Shown: positions 23,936 through 36,000 of the stretch, piece by piece
Layout of the letters: every line of letters starts with the position of its first letter
How positions within the stretch are numbered: position 1 is the stretch's first letter
NCBI RefSeq assembly: GCF_932526225.1
Contig: NC_064038.1
Location: 17,597,075-17,661,074 of the forward strand
Direction of reading: 5' to 3'
Length of the DNA: 64,000 bases
Source: Nematostella vectensis
Taxonomy: Eukaryota > Cnidaria > Anthozoa > Actiniaria > Edwardsiidae
Program-made: the position numbers and the translations under genes
The notes under the pieces: generated by a model
Database searches by the model: none
Told to the model about the DNA's origin: nothing
The model's input: only the letters and a program-made list of their open reading frames with translations

Positions 23936-24724
23936 ACTAGTCGACATACCACTAACGATGATGCCGACAAAGTTTGTGCTGGACAATAGCGGTATTCAAC
24001 GGCAAGAAGAAAAGAAAAAAAAAGTCATCCAGGTTTCAAAAAATATCCTGCAAGCAGGCAGCGTTTAACTTCTTTCCCAAACAACCACCACAGGGAGCCC
24101 AGGCCCCCTTGGCGGCCAAAAAGTGGGTCATTTCATATAAAGGAATCTTCAAATACTAGGTTTTTACCACAAGATACCTATGACTGCCCCCCCCCCCCCC
24201 CCCCCCCAGCTAATCCTGGGTGGAGCTTCTCACCTCTACGGTTTTAATTAAGTTAGATTTTTTGCGGGTGTGCGTATGTATATTCCTTGTCTACTCCCGA
24301 TGCTCTGGCGCTCTCATTGGTTATCGATGTAGCATCTCGACTGCGAAATGGCTTCCGTGTAACGACACCTAGTACAAAAAAGGTGAGCTCCCAGTGGGTT
24401 CGTTATATAGGATATCATATATTGTCCTAACCCTAACCATTGACAATATATAATATTTATCCTAACAGACAGATCGTGAACGCTGACAGAGATAAGGATG
24501 CCCAGGGCAGCTAGACTAAACAGAAGAAAATGCATTCACGAGTCGGCTTGCAAAGCCTTTGATTTGTGGGGTCAACCGTTTAAATGTATCCCACAAAATT
24601 TATTTCTCATATTTAATTCCTATAATTCTTGTAATTTAACAATAGTGATAGCGAGAATGGTAAAAAAATATGACGCATTGTAATAGCATCTACCGTCGAG
24701 TGTTTTTCATAAACCGGTTAATCA
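23936..24724. other. Intergenic unique DNA with a poly-C run
   Basis: There is a run of about 22 C at 24187-24208, and a small hairpin at 24414-24450 with arms ATATATTGTC and GACAATATAT around CTAACCCTAACC. The segment 24529-24565 resembles 20990-21025 (GCATTCACGAG ... AAAGCCTTTGATTT). I see no convincing gene. Confidence 0.55.
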
Positions 24725-25722
24725 AAGTGTAATAGTCAAAGTGTAATAGTCAAAGTGTAATAGTCAAAGTGTAATAGTCAAAGTGTAATAGTCAAAGAGT
24801 AATAGTCCAAGTGTAATAGTCAAAGTGTAATAGTCAAAGTGTAATAGTCAAAGTGTAATAGTCAAAGTGTAATAGTCAAAGAGTAATAGTCAAAGAGTAA
24901 TAGTCAAAGAGTAATAGTCAAAGTGTAATAGTCAAAGTGTAATAGTCAAAGTGTAATAGTCAAAGTGTAATAGTCAAAGTGTAATAGTCAAAGAGTAATA
25001 GTCAAAGTGTAATAGTCAAAGTGTAATAGTCAAAGTGTAATAGTCAAAGAGTAATAGTCAAAGTGTAATAGTCAAAGTGTAATAGTCAAAGTGTAATAGT
25101 CAAAGTGTAATAGTCAAAGTGTAATAGTCAAAGTGTAATAGTCAAAGAGTAATAGTCAAAGAGTAATAGTCAAAGTGTAATAGTCAAAGTGTAATAGTCA
25201 AAGTGTAATAGTCAAAGTGTAATAGTCAAAGTGTAATAGTCAAAGTGTAATAGTCAAAGTGTAATAGTCAAAGAGTAATAGTCAAAGTGTAATAGTCAAA
25301 GTGTAATAGTCAAAGTGTAATAGTCAAAGTGTAATAGTCAAAGTGTAATAGTCAAAGTGTAATAGTCAAAGTGTAATAGTCAAAGTGTAATAGTCAAAGT
25401 GTAATAGTCAAAGAGTAATAGTCAAAGTGTAATAGTCAAAGTGTAATAGTCAAAGTGTAATAGTCAAAGTGTAATAGTCAAAGTGTAATAGTCAAAGTGT
25501 AATAGTCAAAGTGTAATAGTCAAAGAGTAATAGTCAAAGTGTAATAGTCAAAGTGTAATAGTCAAAGCGTAATAGTCAAAGCGTAATAGTCAAAGTGTAA
25601 TAGTCAAAGTGTAATAGTCAAAGCGTAATAGTCAAAGCGTAATAGTCAAAGTGTAATAGTCAAAGTGTAATAGTCAAAGAGTAATAGTCAAAGTGTAATA
25701 GTCAAAGTGTAATAGTCAAGCC
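24725..25722 (+). repeat. 14-bp minisatellite (TCAAAGTGTAATAG)
   Basis: About 71 head-to-tail copies. Variants differ mainly at one position (GTGTAA, GAGTAA, GCGTAA), the GCG form clustering near 25565-25640. It is intergenic. Confidence 0.96.
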
Positions 25723-25743
25723 AGCACAAAAGAGAAAAAAAGA

Positions 25744-26063
25744 TACACTCTTTTTTTATAAGAACCTTTTTTATAAGAACGTCCAGCCTGAGATTTCACC
25801 AAATTTTAAGAACATGCTCATACCATGCCGAGGCTCAGATAACAGAAAAAAAATTTCTTATTTAGTCTTGATGCGTTTAAAATGCAGAATCAAATTGTGG
25901 CCATAGTAACAACCTTATTATTGCTATTGATAATTTGTGTAATTCTTTTACTAATAATTCATTATATTCTTATATAAAATAAAATTTAAGAATATGGTAA
26001 GGAACATATTCAGCCTTAAAATGCTCAACTGAAAATTAGACGTTCTTATAAAGACAGAGTGTA
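25744..26063. mobile_element. MITE, Tc1/mariner-like ends with TA
   Basis: Left end TACACTCTTTTTTTATAAGA; the right end reverse-complemented reads TACACTCTGTCTTTATAAGA. Both start in TA and both continue with ACG or GAACG. The internal 270 bp are AT-rich and non-coding. Confidence 0.8.
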
Positions 26064-26084
26064 TAGTGTATTCCAAAGATTTAT

Positions 26085-26166
26085 AAAAACCACTCCGCGG
26101 TAGCCCCTGTGAAAACCACTACGCGGTAGCCCCTGTGAAAACCACTCCGCGGTAGCCCCTATGAAA
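26085..26166 (+). repeat. 26-bp repeat, 3 copies
   Basis: Copies of AAAACCACTCCGCGGTAGCC plus CCTGTG follow the MITE directly. Confidence 0.85.
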
Positions 26167-26187
26167 AAGTAGCGACGTCAAACTGTA

Positions 26188-26366
26188 AACACACTCTCCC
26201 GTTAGATGTGTTGACTGGGCAAGGGGGACCCAGTCGGTCGCTCTTTACGAGACATTTGCTCATCCCCTCCCCTCCCATTCACTATTGTAGGGTTGAATGA
26301 CCCAATGCTTGAACAGGTGACGCAAGTGCATACGTCAACACTTTTGATTAACGGGAGAGTGTTGGT
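26188..26366. mobile_element. Small inverted-repeat element (about 180 bp)
   Basis: ACACTCTCCCGTTAGATGTG at the left matches, in reverse complement, TCAACACTTTTGATTAACGG then GAGAGTGT at the right, with about 30-base arms. It looks like a MITE; target duplications are unclear. Confidence 0.55.
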
Positions 26367-26400
26367 ATCTTGTCCTACACTCACGAATACAGCCCTTGAT

Positions 26401-26500
26401 CTTATCACCCTTTCAAACCTTTACGAACTTAACCCAGGGTCACTAGACCTATTATCACCCTTTCAAACCTTTACGAACTTAACCCAGGGTCACCAGACCT
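26401..26500 (+). repeat. 50-bp direct duplication
   Basis: Two adjacent copies of a segment containing TTATCACCCTTTCAAACCTT and ACGAACTTAACCCAGGGTCA, differing at two positions. Confidence 0.85.
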
Positions 26501-26610
26501 GTTATTCTTTGTACGGACGAGATCTCGCTCGCTTTATCACGAGCTGCGAGTGCAATTGGACCACGTGCTTGGTCATTTACATAACCGAATGGAAGCCAAT
26601 ATGGCTGAGT

Positions 26611-26750
26611 TCAAACGTCGTATTCTCCATGACCCGTATTCTCCATGACCCGTATTCAATGCAAATGGGTGCAAATAAAGATGAAACAGTCGACTCGATT
26701 CTTTTGCATGCATTTGCATTGAATACGGCTCATGGATAAAACGACGTTTG
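26611..26750. repeat. Imperfect hairpin, about 40-base arms
   Basis: AAACGTCGTATTCTCCATGA ... ATTCAATGCAAATG pairs with CATTTGCATTGAATACGG ... AAAACGACGTTT. The left arm has an internal duplication of TATTCTCCATGACCCG. It is probably a MITE remnant near the AP-3 beta 3' end. Confidence 0.7.
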
Positions 26751-26845
26751 TACTTAGGCTAAGACGACTAACTTTGTCTGGGAAATGTTGTAATGGGAAA
26801 ATAACACCGATTTCTTGCCAAATGTTTGCATAGCCATTATATAGT

Positions 26846-26851
26846 TTTATT
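26846..26851 (-). other. Candidate poly(A) signal of AP-3 beta
   Basis: AATAAA on the - strand lies about 185 bases past the stop codon at 27035, in AT-rich DNA. It is the first canonical hexamer I found downstream of this gene. Confidence 0.55.
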
Positions 26852-27034
26852 CTTCATTGAGCAAATTTCTTCGAAAATAATGGGTTACTAGAATCAACTG
26901 ATGAAAATAATGGTGTCTTCTCACATCACAGGTTTGCACTCTATTTCTGTGGACAGTGACGATGATGGCTAGGGCTTTAGTAAAAATAACCCTCCCATGA
27001 TTAAAGAAGGCAAATTATTTAGATCGTATTTCCC

Positions 27035-30000
27035 CTACAGTTGTAAAGAGTTCTGAATCTCCTTTACTAGGATTGAATTAATCACCATCTTCTCGCTGTT
27101 CACCGTGATTATACAATCACTGTCACGCACTCGTATCATGACAAACACAGGGATCCCAAGCGTCAGGGTCTTCCCAGCAAATCTATACACCTCGCCAGTC
27201 TCATCCGACGGGGAGCCGAGAACTGGCGTGACGTTCGCTGCTGCACACACTCTAGAGCAGATATCTTCCCTCGTCTCTTGATTTGAGGGTAGCGTTAAAG
27301 ACCCTGTGCTTTCGTTCATCCCACGTAATTTGCCTTTAAAAATAAAAAAGTTTACGAATTGAAGCTTACTTAACAATAGTAAGCATACAAAAATACTCTA
27401 TCCTGATAATAAATAGAGCCTTGGGGAACTCACTTTGTGCTGTGATGAAGTCACTTTCATTCATCGAACAGCCTTGGATGATCTCTCCTACGGGTGCCTT
27501 GATCACGACAGGGAACTTGTGAACGGAAGTGCTTAAAATGAAATAGAATCACAAACACATCAGAATAGTTCACATGAAATAGAATCACAAACACATCAGA
27601 ATACATGAAAAAGAACCACATCACATCAGAATACATGAAATAGAATCACAAACACATCAGAATACATGAAAAAGAACCACAAATACATCACATCAGAATA
27701 CATGAAATAGAATCACAAACACATCAAAATACATGAAAAAGAACCACAAATACATCACATCAGAATACATGAAATAGAATCACAAACACATCAGAATACA
27801 TGAAAAAGAACCACAAATACATCACATCAGAATACATGAAATAGAATCACAAACACATAAGAATACTTGACATGAAATAGAATCACAAACACATCAGAAC
27901 ACTTTCATGTTAAAACATGAAATAATTACTCCGGTAACGCTCTAAACTGTACACGAGGAAATTGGGCAATATTCTTTTATCAAGATAAGTTACCCGTAAC
28001 TATTACGTAATAAAGTAGTTAAGTAATAAATCAAAGTAATAATGATAGATTTTGAAAGCTAACCACCCTCCTTGCAAATGAAATGGGGGGGGGGGGGGGT
28101 TACGAGGATGCATTGATTTTCTACAAGACATAAGCCCTGGGTGATATCGAATAATCAATGAATTTCCATTATCAGATCCATTACCCCAATTTCCATAACA
28201 AAAGAAAAACTACTGTATAATCCCAAAACAAGTCCTACAATATATCAAAAACAAGTTCTACCATATATCACAAACTAGTTCTACCATATATCACCAACAA
28301 GTCCTATCGTATATCACAAACAAGTCCTACCATATATCACCAACAAGTCCTATCGTATATCACAAACAAGTCCTACCATATATCACAAACAAGTCCTACC
28401 ATATATCGAAGTTAGCCGGTTGCGTGGTATCATTGAAGTCGATTCCTAAAGTTACTGAGATTGTTGCTCCAGGCTTGAGACATCCTAAAAGAAAGGACAT
28501 ATTTAACCCAGTATGATGGAAGCCTCCAAGGCACAAACACAAAACATACCTATTTCTTGGAATTCGTAAAGCTTCACTCCTGAACCAAGTTTCTGGGACA
28601 AAATAAAAAAAAAGAAAAGAAAAGTTGATATATATATAGGTATAGCCAGTATGAGCAGGTTCGGATAGTAGCGATGACGAATCCCCCTCTAGATGTGTTA
28701 CCTTGTCCCCTACATGGATGCCAGAAATACTTGTATCGCTTGTATTAGTGAAGGTGATCTCTATGGCGACCATCGTGGTTGAATAGATACAGGGGCTTCG
28801 GGTAAACCGGTAAAAGGCAGCAAGACCGTTCCCTGCCATCCTGTGCAGCAATTCGTATGACTTGGCTGATGAGTACGAGTGTGAGAACTGTGCAAAAGAA
28901 ACAACCAGTTTAGTCAAATGAACCTAGGTATATATTCCTCAGTGCCAGGTTAAGGTCTAAGGGACAAGGTATATATTCCTCAGGGTCAGGTTAAGGTCTA
29001 AGGGACAAGGTATATATTCCTCAGGGCCAGGTTAAGGTCTAAGGGACGAGGTATGTCTTCCTCAGGGCCAGATTAAGGTCTAAGGGACGAGGTATATATT
29101 CCTCAGGGCCAGGTTAAGGTCTAAGGGACGAGGTATGTCTTCCTCAGGGCCAGATTAAGGTCTCAGAGATCAAGGTATATCTTCCTCAGGGCCAGGTTAA
29201 GGTCTAAAGGATCAAGGTATATTTTTCTCAGGGCCAGGTTAAGGTCTAAGGGACAAGGTATATTTTCCCCAGGGCCAGGTTAAGGTCTAAGGGACAAGGT
29301 ATATTTTCCTCAGGGCCAGGTTAAGGTCTAAGGGACAAGGTATATTTTCCTCAGGGCCAGGTTAAGGTCTAAGGGACAAGGTATATTTTCCTCAGGGCCA
29401 GGTTAAGGTCTAAGGGACAAGGTATATTTTCCTCAGGGCCAGGTTAAGGTCTAAGGGACAGGGTATACCTTGCTCAGGGCCAAGTTAAGGTATAAAGGAC
29501 AGGGTATACCTTCCCCAGGGCCAGGTTAAGGTATAAAGGACAGGGTATAACTTCCTCAGGGCCAGGTTAAGGTATAAAGGACAGGGTATACCTTCCTCAG
29601 GGCCAGGTTAAGGTCTAAGGGACAAGGTATATCCTCCTCAGGGCCAGGTTAAGGTCTAAGGGACAGGGTATAACTTCCTCAGGGCCAGGTTAAGGTATAA
29701 AGGACAGGGTATAACTTCCTCAGGGCCAGGTTAAGGTCTAAGGGACAGGGTATACCTTGCTCAGGGCCAGGTTAAGGTATAAAGGACAGGGTATACCTTC
29801 CTCAGGGCCAGGTTAAGGTCTAAGGGACAAGGTATATCTTCCTCAGGGCCAGGTTAAGGTCTAAGGGACAAGGTATCTCCTCAGGGCCAGGTTAAGGTCT
29901 AAGGGACAAGGTATATCTTCCTCAGGGCCAGGTTAAGGTCTAAGGGACAAGGTATATCCTCCTCAGGGCCAGGTTAAGGTCTAAGGGACAAGGTATATTT

Positions 30001-33000
30001 TCCTCAGGGCCAGGTTAAGGTCTAAGGGACAAGGTATATCCTCCTCAGGGCCAGGATAACGCTAGTCTTACTCGACACGCTGGGCGGCTATTGAGCTCCA
30101 GTAACGGCTGCTTAATAACAACAGAAATTCCTTTCCGATTCTTGACCAAATCAGAATTTAGTTCCATATCCTTAAACTATTTTTGCCAAAAATCTCGGCC
30201 AATCAGATTGCTCGTCTTATCATGTCGCACTTGTGAAACACATATTGTTCGGATAAAATTTGGCGGACAAATAACACAACAACGACGCTCTGGATGTAGA
30301 CTTTCACTTCTAGAATACATTATTAGAGCAGCAACGAGAGAAAAAAAAACTACAGAAAAAACTGACTCCCTCATTATCAACAAATCAGTTGTACAGTAAG
30401 GTTTTAATGCTGAACAGTTAGTAAAAACAGCGAATAAAGTAAGCCTTTAATAAATTTACTCGATATGATTGTTTGTTTTCGCCAGAGCACGTGCATGCGC
30501 ATACGTTATTAAGCACTGTCCCTGGACGCACAAAAGTATAGAATTCTTGAGATACGAATGAGCGCGTTTATTCTAGGTGATGCAGTCCATAATATAAACC
30601 CGTCGACTGTGGGGTTAACTTCAAAGCCATCTGTTTTTAAAACTGTATGTATGCCTTCACAATCAGAATAATAGCGGAGCCCCATACCTTAAGAAAAAGT
30701 GGTCCAGTTGGCGGGTCAAACTCCGCACACAATCCGACACTGCATTTAAAGTATGGTATTTTTAAAGCAAAATATGTAATTTGGAGTGCACGAATTATCA
30801 GCCAATCAACATTCTTATATACCTTGCATTTTCACGTACTTGACGTCTTTTGATGCGGGAGAATTCAAGTTTTACCGAGGTAAGTTGTAGTGTGTTTTTG
30901 ATTAACCCATTGACTTCTGGCTATTTTTGAGCTGAATTTACAAAAAACAGACTGAAAACAGATACCTCCCCCCCTATTCTGAGTTTTATACAGCCCGTCA
31001 AAGTCAAACACAGCTGCACCTAGTCAGCGGTATCCAAGCTTTCCAACAGTGCTTTGCGGTCCCCACTTTTAATCCCTCGTCGTTGTGCTGAAGCCAGCAC
31101 AAGTTGATGGTTGCTTGTATTTTTCATCAAAAATACAGCTATAAGCATATTAGGAGTGTCTCAGGACATCACGAAGTCTTTTGGGGCATAATTGGGTGCT
31201 TTGTTTATGGATATTTAAAAGCAAAGGTGGATTCATGATGATTTTTTCTTGTTTGGCTTTGCCTGGATGAGAAAATAATTTTCTAATGAATCACCACAGC
31301 TCTCCTAAATGCTGTCTTTTCTGAAACCAAATTAATTCCAAAATTGTTTACACTGCTATTCTGGGTCTGTATGACCTGGAATTGGTTTGTTTGGCTTCGG
31401 GGTGAAAAGACTTGTAAAAAACCATCTGACTTTGGGGAGAGGAGTGTTGACTGGCCCTTCCATCGTTAATTTTCCTCTGGATCTCCCAGAATGCTTTGCA
31501 ATACGTAAAGACATCTTCGTGGTTGTACAAGCCTTCAAAGAGTGGACATTGTTATTTGAGGCCATGGAAATGTACCTGGAGGATCAGAATAAGGTATCCA
31601 TTTGTGTCTTGAGCTGTGTTTGCTGATCTCTCTCCCTTGTGTGGTATTTTGAGCGTTTTATTGAGAGGGGTGATTCTGCTTTTCTCTTCTTGTTCGATTT
31701 GAGATTTGTCAAAGAACCTGTGCTATTATTTGGCTTAAGAGTAGATGCCAACACCTTGGTTGGATGCATATCTGCAAGACCATTTATCCCTTAGACTGAT
31801 GCCCGAGTATCTTCATCTTGTTTTGTTTATTTTGCATTTATGAATTTTTTGGGTTGTGGGTACTTCCCAAAGCCGGTACAGGCCGGTTGAGGGGTCAATG
31901 TGTTAAATGAGCTGTAGTTTCATTTGATTGCGTTGAAGAAATGCTTAATTTTTAAATGTTGTATTTAATTTAATGAAGCGGGATAACTAACACGCAGACT
32001 CGCCACAACAAGAACATGTCCGTTCAAATTTCCTTTCATTCACAACTCAAACAATAAATTAATTCAAAGGATAGGAAAACATTGTTTAAAAATATGTTTT
32101 CAATTTGATCATGAAAGTTTTCACGTTGATGCAAGAAAAGCTGGTTTAAACATTTTTAGCAGTTTGTATCCGGAGTCTGGGGTTAGAGTGATTTTTAATG
32201 AGAGAACGTCACTAAGCATTTACTAATCAATACGGAAATCGATACAAAATTATGCTGTGTACATCAAAAATTACTTTAACTAACGCCCTACAAACTTTCA
32301 AATGCTGCGACTATTATTCAGGATGTTATAGCGCAAAAACCGCCCGGAGTTCGAGCTACCAACTGTATAGAAGAAAAATTCGAGTTTTCGTGATCTGATG
32401 TCCGAAATGAAGCGCTCGATCATCTACTCGAATTGCCACGTGACTTTTTGCCGGGAATCTCTCTCTTTACTTTTGAAAATGATGCTGATTGGTTTATCGA
32501 GACAATGTCCTGTTTCGTTATTGGCCGATCTCACAGTCGAGACGCAGTTGGGACCAATTGGAATGCGTGTCGTTATAATTAAAGCAGCTGTTACTGGAGC
32601 TCAAGCGCCGCCTAGCGTGACGAGTCAAGCGCCGCCTAGCGTGACAGTCCATTACGGCTGCGAGGGAGACTGGCACAAGGTATATCTTACTCAGGAATCA
32701 AGGTGAGGGATCTTGTAAAGTAAAAACATTATAATAATATATAATATTATAATAATATAACTCTGTGAAAACTTCGGAGGGGGCCAGAACCCCCCCCCCC
32801 CCCCCCAAAAAAAAAAAAAAGACGATCCCAGCAGTTCTTATAAATATAATGCCAAGCTATTAGAAGCTGCGAATATGGTCATTCAAAATAATCGGATAGG
32901 GAGGGATGGGTGGGGGATCACCACTATCCAGTTGTTGGAAGAGAAGAGCGGATTAGTGCTGATTATACATCAGAAAAGATTTGTCCATGTGATACCTGAC

Positions 33001-36000
33001 CGCGCATCCTCAGAAGCCAATGCTGGGAACGCACCTGGATAATTGTGGATACGAGACCATTGCTTCTAGACTTACCGAGGATATATTTGAGAAGGTAAAA
33101 TCATTGCCAATAGATAGGGACTCCATGTCCGCTGCAAGTGTGGGTGACAATGTGGGTGACAAAAGACTGGAGCTGGCTGGGGCAGATTGAGTTGAGACAT
33201 CATTTACTGTAGAAGTATGCACACCACTTATCATTATGAATACCTGAATCCAACCTATATATAGATAGATATATATATATATATATATACAGCCGTTTCC
33301 CGAAATGTTGTCCTATCCAAGAAATATATATAGATATATACCTTTTGTCTTTCCATCCGATTTTGACAGCTAAACAAAGGTTACCTATATCATTATATAT
33401 CATATATATATATCATATATATATATATCATTATTCATATCCCTTAGAGTGCTATCCCTTAGAGTGCTATCCCTTATTATCTTTTTTTACTTACAGTATA
33501 AAACAAGCCTAGGTGCCATCCTTTAGAAAATGTGAAAATGTGCATGTGACCCTTATTGACCAATGATCCTGCGTGAAAATTCATCGCTGGGATATGAATA
33601 ATGATATATATATATATATATTCACGCGGGATCATTGGTCAATAAGGGTCACGTGCACATTTTCACAGGAAAAATATCAGGCGATAACGTCCAGCCAACG
33701 TGATATCTGGCGCCCGTTGGACAAGGCGTGATCCCGGAGATAGAAGCTGTAAACAACTTCGCGGAACGAAGGTCACATGGCCGCCATTCAAAGCACATTT
33801 TCATATTAGGCCTCGTTTCCATGCTCAAAAACCGTGCGCGCGCTTAGTGCAGCCGCCAGAAGGGGTTTATTTACAAAATATTCAAGCCGAATATTTGCCG
33901 GTTTTCCAAGAAAGTGCTCTATAGCAGAGGAGTGTGATATTCCATGAATTGAAACACTCGACTCGTATTAAACTTATGAAAAAATATCAAGTTGAGTGAT
34001 TCAATTCATGGTATATTATTATTTATATAATGACAGTTATATGTGAATTAACGGCAGTGATATACGAATTTGTGTCAGCCGTTTTTTGAAAAAGGTATAT
34101 TGTTTTCTTACGGTCATCAAGGAATAGCAGTTGGTCAAGAGCGTTCTCCTTCTTTGGCAACTTTGCCAGTTTAGCTTTAGCAGGTGTCGCCTAGAAAAGA
34201 GAAATAAAAACAAAACTCACGTTACTGGCGGAGCCCCATAGATATAGAGAGATTTCCGTCACAAGCCAACAACACTATCTGCCCCTCTACCCAGGCCTCT
34301 AGAGCGCACATTAAAAATAAGGCGTTTTAGTACAATTCGCTAAGATATTTTCTGCTCTACTGTAAATACACTAAAAGACGAATGCAAACAAGCCAAGAAT
34401 TGCCCAAAGAGAAAAACTAGAAAGCATTCATTCTTGGGAATATTAATCATGATTTTAATCATGCTCTGAAGGGGAACCGAGTTAATTTAAAAATAATATT
34501 TACTATCCATTATGTTTATATCTGTAAATAATGATAAAAGTATATCATCTGTGATGGACCTCACTGGAGAGTTAGGACAGAAATAAAAATCGAAACTAAT
34601 CTCTAAATTTTGAGTAGTAACAAAAAGCAAGTATGAGATAATAGGGTAGAATTTATCCAGTATAATTTATCCAGTTCAGGGGAGTTAGTCATCCGGGTTT
34701 TGAGTTCAGTTTGAGTAAAGCAAGTTTGAGTCAGCTGGAGGCTACTGCATAAAGCAGGCATGTGCACAGGGTTGGCTGAGGGGGGGGGGTGCGCAGTTGT
34801 AGGTATCATATGGAAAAAGCATAGTATTTGAAGATTCCTTAATAAGAAATGACCTACTTTTTGGCCTGCCCCCCCCCCCCCCCCCCCCCGTGTACGTGCC
34901 TGCAAAGATAAAGAAAGCAAAAAGAGGCAAACCTTTTTAGGTGTTGCGGGCTCCTCGTCTGAGTGACTGTCTCCAGACTCTTCACTTTCTGAAGGCGAGG
35001 CTGAGGCAGTTTCACTTTCACTGTCACTCTTAGATTCTGTACCACTGCCTGGAATTAGACAAACACAACAATAAATCACTTCTCTTTTCAAAGGTTGTTA
35101 AATGTCAAAGCAATCTTAAATAATGAATAAAGTGGAATTTCTCATCGAGAAGTAAACTGCTCGGACAGTATCTAATCTTGTCATTCATTCCTTTTACCCA
35201 GAATTCAAACTCCTTAAAATCTCTTTTATCTGGGAAAAGCAAGCTGTAAACCAAACTTGTTGACATTATAACTTTAGACATGTATCAGATGCACCTATCG
35301 AGCACGAAAACACTTTCTCTACAAGTCTCACAATGATGTGTCATCGACTATGGAGCAGAGAACTACGCATTTAGCTGTAACACCCAAATATGAAAAACAA
35401 ATCAATAGCATAATTGAACGACTCTGAAAGCTTTCTTTTTCTGGCACCCACCAGTTTGTGACTTTTTCTCGGACTCGGTGCCACTTTCTGTTTCACTGCC
35501 ACTGCCCGACTCATCTTTGCTCTCACTTGCTGAACTGCTTTCTTCATCACTGTTAGTCTCATCCGAATCACTGGAATCTTCTGAAAATAGCACTAGAGGT
35601 GAGCCTAGAACTCAATGAGGTAGGGAGAATTCGATATTTGAAATGACCTACTTAGCTGAGATAAATGCTGTGGGTAAGCTGAGACTTGAGTAAAGTGTGT
35701 TTTTATGGACTACATACCTGATTCAGAGTAGAACGTTGACTTCTTTTTTTTACCCTTCTTGATGCCACCACCATGCCAAATAGGCTCCACCTGCAAACAA
35801 ACAACGATGGTTATAAAAAAAAGCTATATTCCACAAAGAATCTGTTTGTATGATAGGCTGCAGTCAAACTACATACATTAGAACCAGGTGGGGTAGGGGG
35901 TGATCTAAAACACTTATCCTTTCCATTGGAGTGTTATCCCTTAGAGTGCTATCCCTTGGGTGCTATCCCTTAGAGTGCTATCCCTTGAGTGCTATCCCTT

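Noticed and set aside
26932-26970. Possible + strand terminal exon (TCACATCACAG acceptor, then HSISVDSDDDG and a stop)
   Set aside because: Only about 13 codons, no upstream exon that could join it, and it lies in the AP-3 beta 3' flank; probably chance.
30091-30399. 102-codon frame in an AP-3 beta intron
   Set aside because: No domain, an overlapping open frame on the other strand, AT-rich intron composition.
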